From Thermodesulfobacteriota bacterium (GTDB lineage Bacteria; Desulfobacterota; DSM-4660; Desulfatiglandales; HGW-15): DNA of 7,528 nucleotides. Below are positions 6,087 through 7,528 of the stretch, piece by piece. A program made the translations under genes and the position numbers. How positions within the stretch are numbered: the stretch's first letter is position 1; the number at the start of each line of letters is the position of its first letter. The DNA lies in the NCBI GenBank assembly GCA_025454125.1, contig JALOPA010000081.1, forward strand, positions 1 through 7,528, in the 5' to 3' direction. A model generated the notes under the pieces. The model searched no databases. It was not told the origin of the DNA and saw nothing but the letters and a program-made list of their open reading frames with translations.

Positions 6087-6242
6087 GGGTTGCATAAAGG
6101 CGCTGCCTCAGGTCTTGTGGAATCTTGGGCTGATCGCTGTCGGCAGCGCCTGGTGCGCAAAACGGACCCGGATGCCTTTGTCGTGGTCAGTGAAACCCTG
6201 GAGGTGATGGGGCACCGCATAGGGAATCAGCCCCACTGGTAA
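6087..6242 (+). pseudogene. 3' remnant of a YitT/DUF2179-family membrane protein gene
   Basis: On the + strand, in the frame of codons beginning at 6087, an open stretch ends in TAA at 6240-6242. It encodes VRKTDPDAFVVVSETLEVMG and then HRIGNQPHW. DPDAFVVV followed by EVMG is the hallmark of the C-terminal DUF2179 domain of YitT-type multi-spanning membrane proteins, and NQPHW matches the end of proteobacterial members as I recall them. Only about 35 codons look homologous. A stop (TAA, 6084-6086) precedes them, no ATG start is present, and none of the expected membrane helices is encoded upstream in any frame I read. It is most likely the surviving tail of a gene whose body was deleted. Its stop lies two bases from the eamA stop on the opposite strand. 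Family resemblance is good; no function is expected. Confidence 0.7.
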
Positions 6243-6244
6243 CC

Positions 6245-7180
6245 CTACTTTCCTGAAGCGGGAGCGCTGGCTGCCGACCTTCTGCGAAGACGGGCTGCCC
6301 GCTGCCGGAACACACCGGCCACGCCGGCCAGGATGAGCATCATCCCCAGAAGGGTGCTGGAGGTGATGCGTTCGTCCAGCACGATCCTTCCCAGAAGGAC
6401 GGCGATGACGGGATTCACATAGGCATAGGTCGTGACCACCGTGAACGGCAGGGTTCGCACGGCAATCACATAAGACGTGAAGCTGATCACTGAGCCGGCA
6501 ATGACCAGATAGGCCCAGCTTAACCACGCAGAAGGGACGGGTTGGGGCCAGGGCTCTCCTGCCGCCCAAACGGTGAGGGCAAGCCCCAGACCACCGAAAA
6601 ACTGCTGGTAGGCCGCCACCACCACCGAAGCGCTCTTCGGCGGAGTTCGTTGCAACATCAGAGATCCGGCAGGCCATACCACGGCTGCAATGAGCAGCGC
6701 GACAGTGGATGCAAGATCGGCCCTGATTCCTTGCTGAAGCACGGGCCAGACCAGCACGCCAAGTCCGGAGAACCCGATCAGCAGGGAGAGGATGAGAAAG
6801 GGGGAGGGCACTTCCCTGTCCAGGATCCCTTCCAGAAGAACCGCCCATATCGGTGTGGTGCCGAGGATCAGCGCCGCATAACCGGAATCCGCATGGCGTT
6901 CCGCCCAGGTGACCATCCCGTTTCCGCCAAGCCAGAGGAGCAACCCGGAGACAAGCAGCAAACGGAGTTCGCTGCGCGGAATGGACAGGCGGTTCTTGAG
7001 CAGCCAGGCCAGGGCAAAGAGGATCGCGGAGCCGCACAATATTCGGCTGGCGACCATGGTGAACGGAGGAAAACCGCTCCCTTCGCGCACCGCCACCCGG
7101 ATGAAAAGGTACGTACTCCCCCAGACCAGGTAAACAATGACCAGGTTCAGCAGACCTTTGATGGACAGGGATGTGGGCAT
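6245..7180 (-). CDS. EamA/DMT-superfamily transporter
   Basis: This 311-residue inner-membrane protein has two EamA repeats of about five helices each, ten in all, as in the drug/metabolite transporter superfamily (YedA/RhaT-like). Members export amino acids or other small metabolites. Repeat one opens with VYLVWGSTYLFIRVAV (16-31), a typical EamA start. Repeat two ends with YAYVNPVIAVLLG (252-264), an LDE at 268-270 and a final helix at about 275-291, followed by an Arg-rich cytoplasmic tail (292-303). The open frame continues to 7249, but that part is encoded by the adjacent repeat element and is polar, so the ATG at 7180 is taken as the start even though it lacks a clear Shine-Dalgarno sequence. 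The gene stands apart from the tct cluster, separated by the YitT remnant. Family is secure; the substrate is unknown. Confidence 0.92.
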   Translation of the reverse strand: MPTSLSIKGLLNLVIVYLVWGSTYLFIRVAVREGSGFPPFTMVASRILCGSAILFALAWLLKNRLSIPRSELRLLLVSGLLLWLGGNGMVTWAERHADSGYAALILGTTPIWAVLLEGILDREVPSPFLILSLLIGFSGLGVLVWPVLQQGIRADLASTVALLIAAVVWPAGSLMLQRTPPKSASVVVAAYQQFFGGLGLALTVWAAGEPWPQPVPSAWLSWAYLVIAGSVISFTSYVIAVRTLPFTVVTTYAYVNPVIAVLLGRIVLDERITSSTLLGMMLILAGVAGVFRQRAARLRRRSAASAPASGK

Positions 7181-7200
7181 GATAGTTAGCGAACACCAGC

Positions 7201-7346
7201 AGGCTGCTGAAAAACTCCCATCTGCGGCGTTACCCTCATCCCTCGTCACTGCGACGTACTAGAATGTACGTCTCATTCCTCGGGATTTCGGGTGCCTTGC
7301 ATCTGGCCGTTTTTGAGCCTGTGGAGCAGGAGTTTTTCAGCAACCT
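7201..7346. repeat. MITE-like inverted-repeat element, 146 bp
   Basis: The element is bounded by near-perfect 18-bp terminal inverted repeats: AGGCTGCTGAAAAACTCC at 7201-7218, and the complement of AGGTTGCTGAAAAACTCC at 7329-7346, with one mismatch. Inside lies a perfect hairpin, GACGTAC-TAGAAT-GTACGTC (7253-7272). There is also a direct repeat, CTCATCCCTCG (7235-7245) and CTCATTCCTCG (7272-7282). It encodes no protein. From general knowledge, elements with GCTGAAAAACTCC ends and a GTACTAGAATGTAC-like core recur in deltaproteobacterial genomes. It fills the gap between hemD and eamA, begins 8 bp past the hemD stop, and could fold as a terminator-like structure for hemD. Mobility is inferred from the terminal repeats only; no clear target-site duplication was found. 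Confidence 0.82.
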
Positions 7347-7354
7347 CCGAGACT

Positions 7355-7528
7355 TCATTGGGGAAAGATTCCCCCATGCGTGAAATAATCGACAATCGCC
7401 TGGGTCAGGGCTTCAATGGTGTAATCTGAAGGAGTGACATGGACGGACAGGCCTCTCTCCTCCGCCGTCTTCGCCGTCACGGGTCCGATGCACGCGACCG
7501 TCACCGTCTTCATCCACGTGAGAAGCTG
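7355..7528 (-). CDS. hemD: Uroporphyrinogen-III synthase, C-terminal part (5' end outside window)
   Basis: The frame is open on the minus strand from the window edge to a TGA at 7355-7357, giving the last 57 residues of a protein. The visible sequence contains VACIGPVTAKTAEERGL, then VHVTPSDYTIEALTQAIVDYF. The pattern IGPVTA-x-TA-x-x-x-GL, followed by PxxYTIEAL and a closing helix, is the C-terminal lobe of HemD. HemD closes and rearranges the linear tetrapyrrole hydroxymethylbilane to uroporphyrinogen III in the cytoplasm, the branch point for siroheme, heme and cobalamin. In many Desulfobacterota and clostridia, hemD is fused to a uroporphyrinogen methyltransferase; whether that holds here cannot be seen. 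No start codon lies in the window. The repeat element at 7201-7346 follows directly. Confidence 0.85.
   Translation of the reverse strand, partial: QLLTWMKTVTVACIGPVTAKTAEERGLSVHVTPSDYTIEALTQAIVDYFTHGGIFPQ

Noticed and set aside
6064..6207. Small + strand frame of 47 codons starting ATG at 6064
   Set aside because: No ribosome binding site and no family resemblance; the DUF2179 similarity is in a different frame of the same DNA.
6108..7196. Long minus-strand frame of 362 codons overlapping eamA
   Set aside because: Its translation is rich in Arg, His, Pro and Gly with no membrane or domain pattern; it is the shadow of the eamA frame, which has ten clear helices.

Overview
The window reads as a stretch of moderately GC-rich bacterial chromosome. 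Two families of palindromic intergenic repeats (1199-1272 and 7201-7346) and a tripartite tricarboxylate transporter locus suggest a Desulfobacterota (deltaproteobacterial) genome. That assignment is inference from repeat style and gene content; no rRNA or other phylogenetic marker is present.

Layout, left to right. The tail of a GNAT acetyltransferase enters on the + strand (2-214). It converges with a long minus-strand cluster, sharing one CTAG that holds both stop codons. Read in transcription order, the minus-strand cluster is: an IclR-family regulator (5899-5117), the periplasmic substrate-binding protein TctC (5070-4066), the small membrane subunit TctB (3911-3453), the large permease TctA (3410-1908), an HD-domain putative phosphohydrolase (1888-1307) and an isocitrate lyase/PEP mutase superfamily C-C lyase (1149-211). 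A 345-bp gap (5900-6244) holds a probable IclR operator and a decayed + strand 3' end of a YitT/DUF2179 membrane protein gene. Beyond it are a minus-strand EamA/DMT exporter (7180-6245), a 146-bp inverted-repeat element (7201-7346), and the 3' end of a minus-strand uroporphyrinogen-III synthase gene (7528-7355).

The central cluster looks like a self-contained carboxylate uptake and cleavage unit. The IclR protein would sense a ligand, TctC would capture a di- or tricarboxylate in the periplasm, and TctA/TctB would import it using an ion gradient. The lyase would then split a 2-hydroxy- or 2-oxo-carboxylate derived from it. The substrate cannot be read from the sequence. The HD protein starts 19 bp after the tctA stop, has its own good ribosome binding site and has no assigned role. 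Hairpin clusters lie between tctC and tctB and between the HD gene and the lyase gene, where they could set different expression levels within one transcript.

Two genes have no usable start codon inside the window and are easy to miss: the hemD tail and the YitT remnant. Several other genes appear to start well inside their longest open frames (tctC, iclR, tctA, the HD gene and eamA), and the starts given here are the corrected ones. No CRISPR array, tRNA, rRNA, transposase or clearly new defence-type system was seen.
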